DNA from: Streptococcus downei MFe28
GTDB lineage: Bacteria > Bacillota > Bacilli > Lactobacillales > Streptococcaceae
Length of the DNA stretch: 64,000 nt
Direction: 5' to 3'
Assembly: GCF_900459175.1 (NCBI RefSeq)
Contig: NZ_UHFA01000002.1
Coordinates: forward strand, 1,178,001 to 1,242,000
The position numbers and the translations under genes are program-made. Shown here in pieces: positions 1 through 7,986 of the stretch. Within the stretch, counting starts at the first letter, position 1. Every line of letters begins with the position of its first letter. The notes beneath the pieces are model-generated. The model was not told the origin of the DNA. It did not search any database and worked only from the letters and a program-made list of their open reading frames with translations.

Positions 1-381
1 GCTCAGAACTATCACGACAAGCATCCTGATGAGGCCGTAAAGATTGGCTTCCTTCCTTCTTCCATCTGGTATGTGTTTGAATATGCGAGAGAGTATGATT
101 TTGCCTATGGAGAGCGCTTCTATGACCTGAGCTGGAATCATGGCTTAAGGCATGAGGATATCCTGTCGGATATTGAAGTTCCATGCGTCTACATTCATGC
201 CAAGGAACAGGTGGCTAAGAACGGGACATATCTTTGTGCGGCTTCCCGTGAGCAGGCTGACCGTGCCGTTTCCTACATCGGCGATAATGGCAGGCTGGTG
301 GAAACGGATACAAGTGATCACGTCATACATACCCTTCATCGTGATTTTTATATCCAGTCGGTTAATGCATTACAGAAATGA
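1..381 (+). CDS. alpha/beta hydrolase, C-terminal part (5' end outside window)
   Basis: The frame is open from base 1 to a stop at 379-381, giving 126 residues with no start in the window. The end of the protein carries a Ser-Asp-His-Val-Ile-His stretch (about residues 101-106) that looks like the catalytic-histidine loop of alpha/beta hydrolases. It follows a beta strand (PCVYIHAKE) like the one that precedes the acidic residue in this fold. The substrate cannot be told. The next gene starts 10 bases downstream, so the two probably share a transcript. Base use and the regulator next door look unlike the streptococcal genes further on, so recent acquisition is possible (inference). The fold is fairly sure, the substrate unknown. 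Confidence 0.6.
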   Translation, partial: AQNYHDKHPDEAVKIGFLPSSIWYVFEYAREYDFAYGERFYDLSWNHGLRHEDILSDIEVPCVYIHAKEQVAKNGTYLCAASREQADRAVSYIGDNGRLVETDTSDHVIHTLHRDFYIQSVNALQK

Positions 382-391
382 GGAATTTGAT

Positions 392-829
392 GTGCTGAAA
401 GAGAATCTGATCATGCTACGGAAGCTGAAAGGCTTTTCGCAGGAGAAAATAGCAGAGAAGATAGCTATTTCCCGTCAGGCATACGGGAAATGGGAGAGTG
501 GCGAAACAATACCCAATATAGAAAAGTGTGCCTTGCTGGCCGAGGTTTACGGAGTCACCATTGACAGTTTGATCCGCGAGTACCGTGTAGAGGATACGCC
601 TATGGCACCAGCTCCGGAAGGCAAGCATATCTTCGGAACTGCAGCAATAAGTGAGCGTGGCCAGATCGTGATTCCGAAAGAGGTGCGGGACTTGTTCGGC
701 CTGACCGGCGGGTGCAAATTGGTCATCCTTGGAGATGAAAAGGAAGGACTAGCATTGGTCAGGGCTGATAAATTTGAGAAGGAGATAAAAGACATCCTTG
801 CAAACGCTGGGATGACTACCGACAGGTGA
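392..829 (+). CDS. XRE-family regulator with C-terminal AbrB/SpoVT-like domain
   Basis: A protein of about 145 residues. Residues about 5-60 form a Cro/C1 helix-turn-helix (LRKLKGFSQEKIAEKIAIS, then YGKWESGETIPN). Residues about 85-130 look like an AbrB/SpoVT swapped-hairpin domain (ERGQIVIPKEVRDLFGL). I chose the GTG at 392 because an AGGA sits a few bases upstream; the in-frame ATG at 365 lies inside the preceding gene. It probably regulates itself and the upstream hydrolase. A helix-turn-helix plus AbrB fusion is known in clostridial-type Firmicutes and is less usual in streptococci, which hints at transfer. The target is unknown. Confidence 0.75.
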   Translation: MLKENLIMLRKLKGFSQEKIAEKIAISRQAYGKWESGETIPNIEKCALLAEVYGVTIDSLIREYRVEDTPMAPAPEGKHIFGTAAISERGQIVIPKEVRDLFGLTGGCKLVILGDEKEGLALVRADKFEKEIKDILANAGMTTDR

Positions 830-837
830 AGGTGTAA

Positions 838-1038
838 AAAATGAGGGCGAGCCATCCCCATGAAACTCAACGACGACTCTTGTTTTACGACTGGCTTTAT
901 GCAGGTAAAGCTCAATCTCGCCATTCTTAACAGGATAGCAATCGTTTGGTTGTCCTGTTTTTGCTTATTAACGATGGCCAGATTAGCTTGACGCATCATC
1001 GGTAATTTCTCTTTAAATTTTGTTAAAAAATCAGTCAT
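838..1038 (-). pseudogene. N-terminal remnant of an alpha/beta hydrolase (acetyl-esterase type)
   Basis: On the minus strand an ATG at 1038 opens a peptide starting MTDFLTKFKEKL. After about 32 codons the sense reading continues in another frame as GEIELYLHKASRKTRVVVEF then HGDG. A beta strand followed by FHGxG resembles the oxyanion region of HSL/acetyl-esterase hydrolases. The rest of the enzyme is missing, as the sequence runs into the end of the preceding regulator gene. This is a short frameshifted relic; the family assignment rests on one motif. Confidence 0.35.
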
Positions 1039-1465
1039 AGTGTTAACCACCGCACTATTACCTGAAATATTCGTGATAGTTAAAAATATAAATTATCCCT
1101 TGTGCTAGTTGATATCCAGATAACTTAAGTTACAGGAGAGAATGATTTGTCCAAGCATAACTTATAGGCCAGCCATTCCTCTTTTGGGCAATTGTTTCCC
1201 CTGACATTGTAAGTGATGAGATTTAGCGGTATATTGTAAGTGGCTCATTTGGGTGACTTCCTGTTCGTTTTGTCACTGGCAGTAAGTCCACATGGGTTTT
1301 TTCGTAACTTTTTAACTAGCACCACGGATATAGAATTATATCCATAGCACTGGTTAAAGCTGGTCCACTCTAGACTGTAGACTAAGCTGGCAGCAGCTGG
1401 TTTTACCGTTTGCTATGATGTGGGAATGATTATTGAGACGATGCCCCTTAATAGTAAGCTAGAAA
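1039..1465. other. Intergenic stretch without a recognisable gene
   Basis: About 430 bases with stops in all frames. It holds a perfect 7-bp inverted repeat (arms 1326-1332 and 1337-1343, 4-base loop) and an extended -10 like box TGCTATGAT at 1411-1419, which could drive the broken membrane gene that follows. Nothing else was seen. Confidence 0.4.
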
Positions 1466-2169
1466 ATGATTAAAGGAGCTTTACAGATGTTAACTAAGTA
1501 TCGGCAGCGATTAGAGAGGATTTTGGAAAGACTGATCTGGGAACAAATCGCAAGTCTTCTGATTCGCAATAAGAGGCTGCGCGCTTTTCTCTTTATAAGT
1601 CTAGGCTTTGCCTTTAATATCCTCTTTATCCTCTATAATCTCTTGGTCGGTCAATTCAGCTCCAGCTTAGGATTTTATGATCTGGCCCTTTACTATGGTA
1701 TTCTTGCTGCCATGCGTGTACTGGTGTACTGCTTTTGAGTTATGGCTTCAAATTAGAATAAGAAGCACTTGTTCAAGTTGTCCAAAGAATTGCCTACCTC
1801 CTCATCTTTTTGGTCATGCTTCTAATGGCATCTCATATGACCGGAATGGCCAACAAGGCTGTTCAGACGATAAGGGGGTATATGATTATTCCCAGCGCCT
1901 TGTATACTTTTAGCAAGCTGGGCATTGCCATTTACAATGTTGTTGTCTCCCATAAGCGGCAAAGTCTCTTTTGGCAGACGCTTCGTCTGGTCAGTTTTTC
2001 AGATGCGCTGGCTTCGTTTCTTACCCTAGAGCGAGTTATGTTGCTGTCAAACCAGTCTGATCAGCGCTTCTCAAAAGAATTGCTCGGCGGCACAACCTTC
2101 CTGGTATGTGTTTTGCTCCTCTATATGGGGATTAAACTCCTGAAGTCAAGCCAGAGAATGTCTCGTTAA
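1466..2169 (+). pseudogene. Broken multi-pass membrane protein, unknown function
   Basis: Two open pieces read as one protein: 1466-1738 (start ATG or the ATG at 1487, preceded by AAAGGAG) and a second frame up to 2169. Joining them needs a frameshift near 1735 and readthrough of a TAA at 1759-1761. The first piece has a basic amphipathic N-terminus (LTKYRQRLERILERLIW) and two hydrophobic segments. The second has several more, including LLIFLVMLLM and LLGGTTFLVCVLLLYMG, and a lysine/arginine-rich end. The intact protein would have been about 235 residues with four to six membrane spans. No family was recognised and no catalytic motif was seen. Two lesions make a sequencing error less likely. 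Confidence 0.6.
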
Positions 2170-2291
2170 TGGCTTAACATGTTTAGACTTATTGCTCTTT
2201 TAGAGTGTCGCCTTTCTTAGAGGTTAGCCCAATCATAAAAGGTTTGAGGTTGCCGTGCTGAAAGGCAATTCCAGTGTTTCCCTAATAGACA

Positions 2292-2326
2292 AGAACCTGC
2301 AGCTATAGTTAAGCCGCAGGTTTTTC
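2292..2326 (+). terminator. Rho-independent terminator
   Basis: Arms AACCTGC (2294-2300) and GCAGGTT (2316-2322) are followed by a T run. It ends transcription from the broken membrane gene before the antiporter promoter. Confidence 0.7.
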
Positions 2327-2365
2327 TATGTGAGACTCAATGAAAAGGGATAGGAGATGAAAACA

Positions 2366-2394
2366 TGTCAGCTGACGGCTGAAAATGGTATAAT
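2366..2394 (+). promoter_or_regulatory. Promoter of the antiporter gene
   Basis: A TATAAT -10 at 2389-2394 with a weak TGTCAG -35 at 2366-2371 (17-bp spacing). It lies about 90 bases before the ATG at 2485. Confidence 0.5.
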
Positions 2395-2484
2395 GTTATC
2401 TAAATGTCCGGGAAAGGGAAAGCAATAGGTATGACAGTACCGTTGATGACATCTTCCCACTCCCTTTGATGTTAGGAGTATTCT

Positions 2485-4038
2485 ATGACAGGAACTTTTA
2501 TTTCTTTGACACTCATTACCTTTATAGCTGTGGTGACACCGATGGTGGCACGTTTAATTCCAAGGCAGGTTGTGCCTGAAACGGTTATTTTGATTGCGGC
2601 AGGGGCGATATTTGGTCCTCACGCCTTGAATTTTATCAATTCGGATAGTGAAGCCCTCAAACTTTTGTCTGACTTGGGCTGTGCCTTTCTTTTCCTCTTA
2701 GCAGGTTATGAAATTGACCCCAAGGTCATCGTCGGTAAGGAGGGGAAGAAAGGCTTTTGGACCTGGGTGGTGACCCTGGCCATTGGTCTAGCTGTTGCCT
2801 TCTTTATGCCTGACATTGCTTCGGGTAAACAGGGCTTGATTGCGACGGCCCTACTCTTTACGACAACCGCTTTGGGAACCCTCATGCCCATTCTTGAGGA
2901 GAGGGGGCTGACAGGGACTCAGATTGGTAATACTATTATCGCCTATGGGACCTGGGGAGAAGTGGCAACGGTCATTGCCATGGCCATCCTGCTCTCAGCC
3001 CGGTCAACTTGGAAGACAGCTGTTATCCTCGGTGGCATGCTGGTCATTTGTATCTGGCTGGCTACCTTGGGCAATAAGGCGGTTCAGCGCGGTGGCGCCA
3101 TGTACCAGTTTCTGCATTCCAAGGCGGATACCAATTCCCAGATGACCGTGCGGGTGACCATCCTTTTGATGATTGTCTTGGTTGCCTTCTCCTCCATTTT
3201 TGAACTGGATATTGTCCTAGGAGCCTTTGCGGCGGGCTTTGTTCTGCGCTTTGTTATTCCTGAGGACAGCCATATGCTGGAGAAGAAGCTCAATGGGATT
3301 GCCCACGGTTTTCTCATTCCCCTCTTCTTTGTCATGTCCGGTTGTGGCATCAATCTGATGGCTGTGGCCAAACAGCCTGGGCTTTTAGTCACCTTCATCT
3401 TGGCCTTGATTTTAATTCGAGCTATTCCTATAGTGATTTCCTTGTCCCTAGAAAAGGATCCCGATCAACGTCTGGATTTGCACAATCGTTTTTCAGTGGC
3501 CTTTTACTGTACGACAGCCCTCCCTCTGATTGTAGGGATTACAGGGATTGCGGTTAATGATAAGTTTATGTCCAGCGATATTGCTTCAGTCCTGATTGCG
3601 GCTGGGGCCATAACCGTCTTTCTCATGCCTTACTTGGGAGCTTTGACCTATACGGTAGTTGACATTGAGCCTATTTCAGCTGTGCGGGAAATTTTCCATT
3701 CGCCCAAGGACGTTTCAGCTATTATCCATCGTCACTTTGAGCGGGAGCGAGAAAGAGCTCAGCAGTATCGTGATTATGCGGCTAAGCGGATTGCCTGGGG
3801 TCTGGATAGCATCCATGACCCTCAAGAGCGAGAGGAGATGCGAGCTGTTTTGACCAAGAATAAATTAGAAACCCAAGATTTCCGTAAGGAACAATTCCAA
3901 CGGCGCAAGGCTCTTTATGAGAAGCATCGCAATTCGGTCAAGGAGGTCTATAGCAAGTACCACGGTGGTCAAGTGCCAGATGACCACTTCCTGCGTCTCT
4001 TGGAAAATCACCGTTTCCAAGAGGAGGATGAGCTTTAA
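2485..4038 (+). CDS. CPA2-family cation:proton antiporter (KefB/NapA-like)
   Basis: A 517-residue inner-membrane protein. Residues 1 to about 400 form a run of hydrophobic helices of the Na+/H+ exchanger type, with family-like stretches (GCAFLFLLAGYEIDP, then LELDIVLGAFAAGF-like text around residue 245). The last 120 residues are soluble, charged and probably coiled coil (ERERERAQQYRDY, RKEQFQRRKALYEKH), with no TrkA-N nucleotide-binding domain. It would exchange Na+ or K+ for H+ and help pH or salt homeostasis. The ATG at 2485 follows a GGAG-containing leader. The next gene starts 17 bases later behind its own GGAGG, so they probably form a two-gene transcript. The exact ion is not decidable. 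Confidence 0.85.
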   Translation: MTGTFISLTLITFIAVVTPMVARLIPRQVVPETVILIAAGAIFGPHALNFINSDSEALKLLSDLGCAFLFLLAGYEIDPKVIVGKEGKKGFWTWVVTLAIGLAVAFFMPDIASGKQGLIATALLFTTTALGTLMPILEERGLTGTQIGNTIIAYGTWGEVATVIAMAILLSARSTWKTAVILGGMLVICIWLATLGNKAVQRGGAMYQFLHSKADTNSQMTVRVTILLMIVLVAFSSIFELDIVLGAFAAGFVLRFVIPEDSHMLEKKLNGIAHGFLIPLFFVMSGCGINLMAVAKQPGLLVTFILALILIRAIPIVISLSLEKDPDQRLDLHNRFSVAFYCTTALPLIVGITGIAVNDKFMSSDIASVLIAAGAITVFLMPYLGALTYTVVDIEPISAVREIFHSPKDVSAIIHRHFERERERAQQYRDYAAKRIAWGLDSIHDPQEREEMRAVLTKNKLETQDFRKEQFQRRKALYEKHRNSVKEVYSKYHGGQVPDDHFLRLLENHRFQEEDEL

Positions 4039-4055
4039 AACCTTGGAGGTAGTCC

Positions 4056-4673
4056 ATGTCCCAAAAAGACAAACAACACAAAGAAGAACTCTATCTGCCT
4101 ATGGATGCAGCCATCATAGAGGAACAGACGGCCTGTTTAGAGAAGCTCTATGATTTCAATCAGACCCGCCATTGCGAAGTTTCTAAACGACAAGCCCTCT
4201 TAAAAGAAATGTTTGCTGAAATCGGAGAGCACTGCTATATCGACCCCCCTTTTCATTCTAATTGGGCTGGGCACCATGTCCATTTTGGTTATGGGGTCTA
4301 TGCCAACTTTAATCTGACCTTGGTGGATGATACCCATATTTATGTTGGCGACCGCACCATGGTTGGTCCCAATGTGACCATAGCGACAGCAGGTCATCCA
4401 ATTTTACCCCAGCTTCGACGCCAGGGCTACCAGTACAACAGTCCAGTTCGGATTGGTCAGAACTGTTGGCTAGGCGCTAATGTGACCGTCCTGCCTGGTG
4501 TTACCATTGGGGATAATACGGTTGTCGGGGCTGGTAGTCTGGTGACTAAGGATTTGCCAGCCAATGTTGTGGCTGTCGGCAGTCCCTGTCGAGTCCTTTG
4601 ACCAATTTCTGATCGGGATAGGACCTATTATTTTAAGGACCATCAGATTGATTGGGAGGCCCTTAAGGGTTAG
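4056..4673 (+). pseudogene. Maltose/galactoside O-acetyltransferase with a premature stop
   Basis: The first 181 codons (4056-4601) encode a left-handed beta-helix (hexapeptide repeat) acetyltransferase of the Maa/LacA type. It has the catalytic-histidine region TIATAGHPI and the acetyl-CoA site around GANVTVLPGVTIGDNTVVGAG. The frame is interrupted by TGA at 4599-4601. It then continues in the same frame for 23 codons (PISDRDRTYYFKDHQIDWEA) to TAG at 4671-4673, matching the usual C-terminus of this family. One base change (CGA to TGA) explains it. The truncated protein keeps the whole beta-helix, so residual activity is possible. Acetyl-CoA-dependent acetylation of sugars is the family role. 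Confidence 0.8.
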
Positions 4674-4697
4674 TCCAAACTATTGGAAAGCTAAAGG

Positions 4698-4725
4698 AAT
4701 CCAGACCCTCAGGTTTGGATTTTTG
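4698..4725 (+). terminator. Rho-independent terminator
   Basis: Arms TCCAGACC (4700-4707) and GGTTTGGA (4712-4719) around a CTCA loop, followed by TTTTT. A TATAAT -10 for the next gene starts directly after it at 4727-4732. Confidence 0.7.
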
Positions 4726-4764
4726 CTATAATGAGTCCAAGAAAGCAAGTAAGGTGGTAGAAAA

Positions 4765-5421
4765 ATGGCCCATGATTTTTTAATGCGACTCTTTTTCTTG
4801 GAGGCCAAGCCAGAAAAGTTAGGAGAGTTTGCTCAGGTAGGTTTAGATAATTTTCAATAATCCCAAAATCTGGAAGCAGGTACACTCTTTATGGTCTCGG
4901 GCAATAAGCAGGGCCAGCCGACGAGCAAGGTTGTTTTTGAAATTTACGCCCATCAAAAAGCTTATGAGGAACATGTCGCCTCGGGACACTTTCAACGGTT
5001 TGCCGAATTTGCTAGGGAGGGCTTTTCAGACCGCCAGGTCATTGGTCTGCAACCAGAGGTCTTATTAGAAAAGGCCAGTAAAAAGACCTATCTAACTGGG
5101 CAAGCTCCTCATCTTCGACTGGCAAGACTAGAAGTAAAAGCCCAAGATACCCCTGTCTTCAAGGAAATTGTGGCTGAGGAAATGCAGGCCGCTCTTGAAA
5201 AAGAGACCGGTGTCTTGGCTTTGCTGGCAGGTCGAGACCAGGCTGCCCCTACTGTCTGGTATTTCTTTGAAGTCTATGCAGATGAAGAGGCCTATAATCA
5301 CCATCGTTTGACCCCACATTTTCAAACCTATCTTGAGCGGACGGCTGAGCTGGTTCAAGATAAGGACTTACTAGTTTTTGAGGATGGTCGGCTGATTAGC
5401 AAGGGGTTCTTGCAGGAGTGA
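4765..5421 (+). pseudogene. Two-domain antibiotic-biosynthesis-monooxygenase (ABM)-like protein, nonsense mutation
   Basis: An ATG at 4765 opens MAHDFLMRLFFLEAKPEKLG and runs into TAA at 4858-4860. The same frame then continues to 5421. Readthrough gives 218 residues with two ferredoxin-like ABM modules: about 1-95 (ending near VFEIYAHQKAYEEHVASGHF) and about 110-210 (FFEVYADEEAYNHHRLTPHF). Each has the typical E-x-Y-x-[DS]-x-x-A-x-x-x-H pattern. Small ABM proteins act as cofactor-free quinol monooxygenases or bind haem; a tandem form is less common. A start at the ATG at 4891 would lose the first strand, so I call it broken. It lies between its own -10 at 4727 and a terminator. Confidence 0.75.
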
Positions 5422-5441
5422 CTGTAAAAATTTATTACCAT

Positions 5442-5475
5442 AAGAGGAGAGGACAGTCCTTTCCTCTTTTTTTTG
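5442..5475 (+). terminator. Rho-independent terminator
   Basis: A long stem, AAGAGGA-G-AGGA paired with TCCT-T-TCCTCTT around a short loop, ends in eight T residues. It isolates the ABM gene from the TetR-controlled operon. Confidence 0.8.
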
Positions 5476-5486
5476 ATAGCAAATTC

Positions 5487-5514
5487 TTGACACTGTGTCA
5501 GAATCTGCTAAAAT
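5487..5514 (+). promoter_or_regulatory. Promoter with overlapping TetR operator 1
   Basis: A TTGACA -35 (5487-5492) and TAAAAT -10 (5509-5514) at 16-bp spacing. A perfect palindrome TGACACTGTGTCA at 5488-5500 overlaps the -35 box, so a bound repressor would block polymerase. The likely repressor is the TetR protein encoded at 7362-7967 in the same unit. Confidence 0.75.
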
Positions 5515-5531
5515 GAAAATGTAAATATTAT

Positions 5532-5544
5532 TGACACAGTGTCA
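5532..5544. promoter_or_regulatory. TetR operator 2
   Basis: The palindrome TGACACAGTGTCA has the same arms as operator 1 with the centre base changed. The two centres are 44 bp apart, about four helical turns, on the same face of the DNA. Confidence 0.7.
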
Positions 5545-5669
5545 GAAAAACTGGAAGTTTCTAATAAAGGAGTGCTGGTCCTATTAGAAAAGGCCGACCA
5601 GACTTTGGTTGGAATTCATTGGTCCTTCATCGCAGTATCCTTTCGACCACTTATAAGGAGGTTTGAGCT

Positions 5670-6464
5670 ATGGATTATGTCACCTTAAATACGGGAGCAA
5701 AAATACCTATTTTGGGCTTTGGGGTTTATCAAATTCCCCAGAGTAAGGCGGTAGAAGCCGTTAGTCAGGCCATTAAGATTGGCTACCGCCATTGATACAG
5801 CCCAATATTACCGCAATGAGGCTCAGGTTGGTCAGGCTATCAAGGAATCTGGTCTGCCTTGCTCAGAATTTTTTATAACGACCAAGGTGGGAACTTCTGG
5901 CTACAGGGTGACCAAGAAGCAGATTGCTCAGGCTCTCAGGGACCTCCAGACTAACTATATTGATTTGATGCTGGTTCATTGGGTTATGGCCGATTATCAA
6001 GGCACCTATGAAGCCTTGGAAGAAGCCTATCAGGAAGGGAAATTGAAGGCAATCGGCCTGTCCAATTTTAATCAGGACCAGATTCAAGAAATCAAAGAGA
6101 CATTTGCTGTACAGCCAGCGGTCTTCAAAACGAGATGCACCTCCTGCACCAACAAAAGGCTCTGCATGCTTTTACAAAGGAAAATCAGATTCAGTTTGAA
6201 TCTTGGGCTCCTTTTGGAGAGGGCAAGAGGGACATCTTTACCAATCCCCCAGTCAAGGCTATCGGTGACAAGTATGGAAAGACAGTCGCCCAAGTCATCC
6301 TACGCTTTATTACCCAAGAAGGGGTAGTCGCCATTCCCAAATCCATTCATCCAGAGCAGATGGCGGAAAATTTTGCCATCTTCGACTTTGAGCTCAGTCC
6401 ACAAGATATAGAAACTCTTCGGCAGATGGATGAAGAAAAGGGCCTCTTTGGCTGGAATGTCTAG
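5670..6464 (+). pseudogene. Aldo/keto reductase, two frameshifts
   Basis: Starts at ATG 5670 behind AAGGAGG and reads MDYVTLNTGAKIPILGFGVY, the standard N-terminus of 2,5-diketo-gluconate-reductase-type aldo/keto reductases. At 5790 the conserved GYRHIDTA is broken by loss of two bases (CGCCAT-TGATACA). A second one-base loss near 6125 shifts the expected VNQNEMH into a third frame, which then runs to 6464. The catalytic Asp-Tyr (DTAQYY), Lys and His residues are all still readable across frames. Full length would be about 265 residues. It was the first gene of the TetR-controlled redox operon. Confidence 0.85.
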
Positions 6465-6505
6465 CTTTAACGCCTGGTTTGACGACAAATAGAAAGAAGA
6501 TTAAT

Positions 6506-7027
6506 ATGACAACAACAATTTTTGCTTTTCACCCGAATTTAAAAGGAGTCTCTAGGGTCAATCAGGCCTTGGCCAAGACAGCCCAAGAAGCTGGCTTTGA
6601 TGTGCGTGATCTCTATGCCCTCTATCCAGATTTTCAGATTGATGTGGCAGAAGAACAGAGGGTTCTTGAAGCAACTGACCGAATAGTCCTCCAATTTCCC
6701 ATGTATTGGTATAGCACGCCAGCCCTGCTCAAGGAGTGGTTGGACCGAGTTCTAGAGTATGGTTGGGCCTATGGCAGTCAAGGCAATGCCCTGCGTGGCA
6801 AGGAAATCATCCTAGCCTTCAGTCAGGGTGCCAATCCAGAAGACTACACAACTGATGGGCGCTTTCATACGACGACTAAAGAATTGCTCAAGCCCTTGGA
6901 GACTATCCAGTATCATACTAATCTAGTCTTCCTACCCTATTTTGCTGTTCCTGGTGCCATGTCTATCAATGATGAGGACTTAGTAAAGGCCTGTCAAGAC
7001 CATCTAGAGCATTTGGGTCAAAAATAG
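6506..7027 (+). CDS. NAD(P)H dehydrogenase (quinone), flavodoxin-fold (KefF/YwrO-like)
   Basis: A 173-residue flavoprotein of the Flavodoxin_2 family, intact from ATG 6506 (preceded by AGAAAGAAG; the earlier TTG at 6479 has no ribosome site). The core has the QFPMYWYSTPALLKEWLDRV stretch that forms the FMN/substrate site. It also has the AFSQGANPEDY loop typical of KefF and MdaB-like quinone reductases. It would reduce quinones or other electrophiles by two electrons with NAD(P)H. It sits between a broken aldo/keto reductase and a YciI gene (11 bases downstream), under the TetR operators, which fits an electrophile or quinone stress operon. Confidence 0.85.
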   Translation: MTTTIFAFHPNLKGVSRVNQALAKTAQEAGFDVRDLYALYPDFQIDVAEEQRVLEATDRIVLQFPMYWYSTPALLKEWLDRVLEYGWAYGSQGNALRGKEIILAFSQGANPEDYTTDGRFHTTTKELLKPLETIQYHTNLVFLPYFAVPGAMSINDEDLVKACQDHLEHLGQK

Positions 7028-7038
7028 AAGGAGATACC

Positions 7039-7341
7039 ATGTATTTAATCAATATCACTATAAAGGCGGAGCAGGTTCCCGAAAATCGTGCGGATCAGCT
7101 CTTGGCTGGCCATAGGGCCTGGTTCAAGGAGCAGTTTGACCAGGATCACTTCCTACTGGTCGGTCCTTATAAAAATAGGGGCATGGCTGGTTTAGTCCTT
7201 GCCCAAGCTGAGAGTCGTCAGGCCCTGGAAGACCTACTGGCTAAAGATGCCTATTACGCTGAAGGGCTTGCGGACTATGAGGTTAGCGAATTCACAGCTA
7301 ACCTGATTGCCGACCAGTTGACAGATTTTCGCGGACAGTAA
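7039..7341 (+). CDS. YciI family protein
   Basis: A 100-residue single-domain protein with the YCII pattern: an N-terminal strand, a conserved His in LAGHRAWF (about residue 26), LVGPYKNRG, and an Asp in LAKDAYYAEG. YciI folds are ferredoxin-like and have a His-Asp pair. Most members have no proven reaction, although some detoxify chlorinated compounds. It starts at ATG 7039 behind AAGGAG. It is transcribed with the quinone reductase before it and TetR after it. Confidence 0.8.
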   Translation: MYLINITIKAEQVPENRADQLLAGHRAWFKEQFDQDHFLLVGPYKNRGMAGLVLAQAESRQALEDLLAKDAYYAEGLADYEVSEFTANLIADQLTDFRGQ

Positions 7342-7361
7342 GTTAAAGAAAGTAGTTTTTT

Positions 7362-7967
7362 GTGAAAGATAAGCAACAAGGCCGTCGTCAGGAAATCCTC
7401 TCAGCTACGGCTAAACTTTATGAAACCATCCCCTATCGAGATATTAATCTCAAGGCTATCAGTCAGGTGACTTCCATCAGTCGGCCCTCCATCTACAATT
7501 ACTTTAAGACCAAGGAGGAAATCTTCCTAACTTTGTTGGAAGAGGAGTACCGTTGTTGGGCTCAAGAACTTCTGACTCTGGCCAAGGAGCCAGAATTAAG
7601 TAAGGAAGGACTAGCTCAGAACTTAGCCCAGAGCCTGGCTGACCGTCCTTTGATGGTCAAGCTCATTGCTAATAATATGGCCGATTTTGAGGACAATAGT
7701 CGCGATGAGCGAATTATTAGCTTTAAGGCAGCTTATGGCCAAACCCTGCTGGCCATGGACCAAGCCTTAAGCCAGGTTCTGCCCGACTGGTCTGAGAGTC
7801 GGCGGGAAGACTTTATCTATAGTTTTTTTCCCTATCTCTTTGGCCTCTACCCCTATACCCAAGCCACAGCCAAGCAGAAAATGGCGGTTGAAAAGGCGGG
7901 GGTACCCTTTAAGCCCCATTCTGTCTATAATTTAATTTATCATCTGGTGAGGGCCCTAGTAAAATAG
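7362..7967 (+). CDS. TetR-family repressor
   Basis: A 201-residue protein starting at GTG 7362. The helix-turn-helix lies at residues about 8-55 (INLKAISQVTSISRPSIYNY, then FKTKEEIF). The ligand-binding half ends with a helical PYLFGLYPYTQAT segment as in TetR_C regulators that control oxidoreductase operons. It most likely binds the twin TGACAC-N-GTGTCA palindromes at 5488 and 5532 and is itself part of the repressed transcript (negative feedback). The inducer is unknown, probably an electrophile or quinone given the neighbours. Confidence 0.85.
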   Translation: MKDKQQGRRQEILSATAKLYETIPYRDINLKAISQVTSISRPSIYNYFKTKEEIFLTLLEEEYRCWAQELLTLAKEPELSKEGLAQNLAQSLADRPLMVKLIANNMADFEDNSRDERIISFKAAYGQTLLAMDQALSQVLPDWSESRREDFIYSFFPYLFGLYPYTQATAKQKMAVEKAGVPFKPHSVYNLIYHLVRALVK

Positions 7968-7986
7968 AAAAGGAATAATAGTAAAA

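Noticed and set aside
5545..5669. A frame reading KGVLVLLEKADQTLVGIHWS before the first aldo/keto reductase
   Set aside because: Too short and without start or family match; probably chance, though a gene remnant cannot be excluded.
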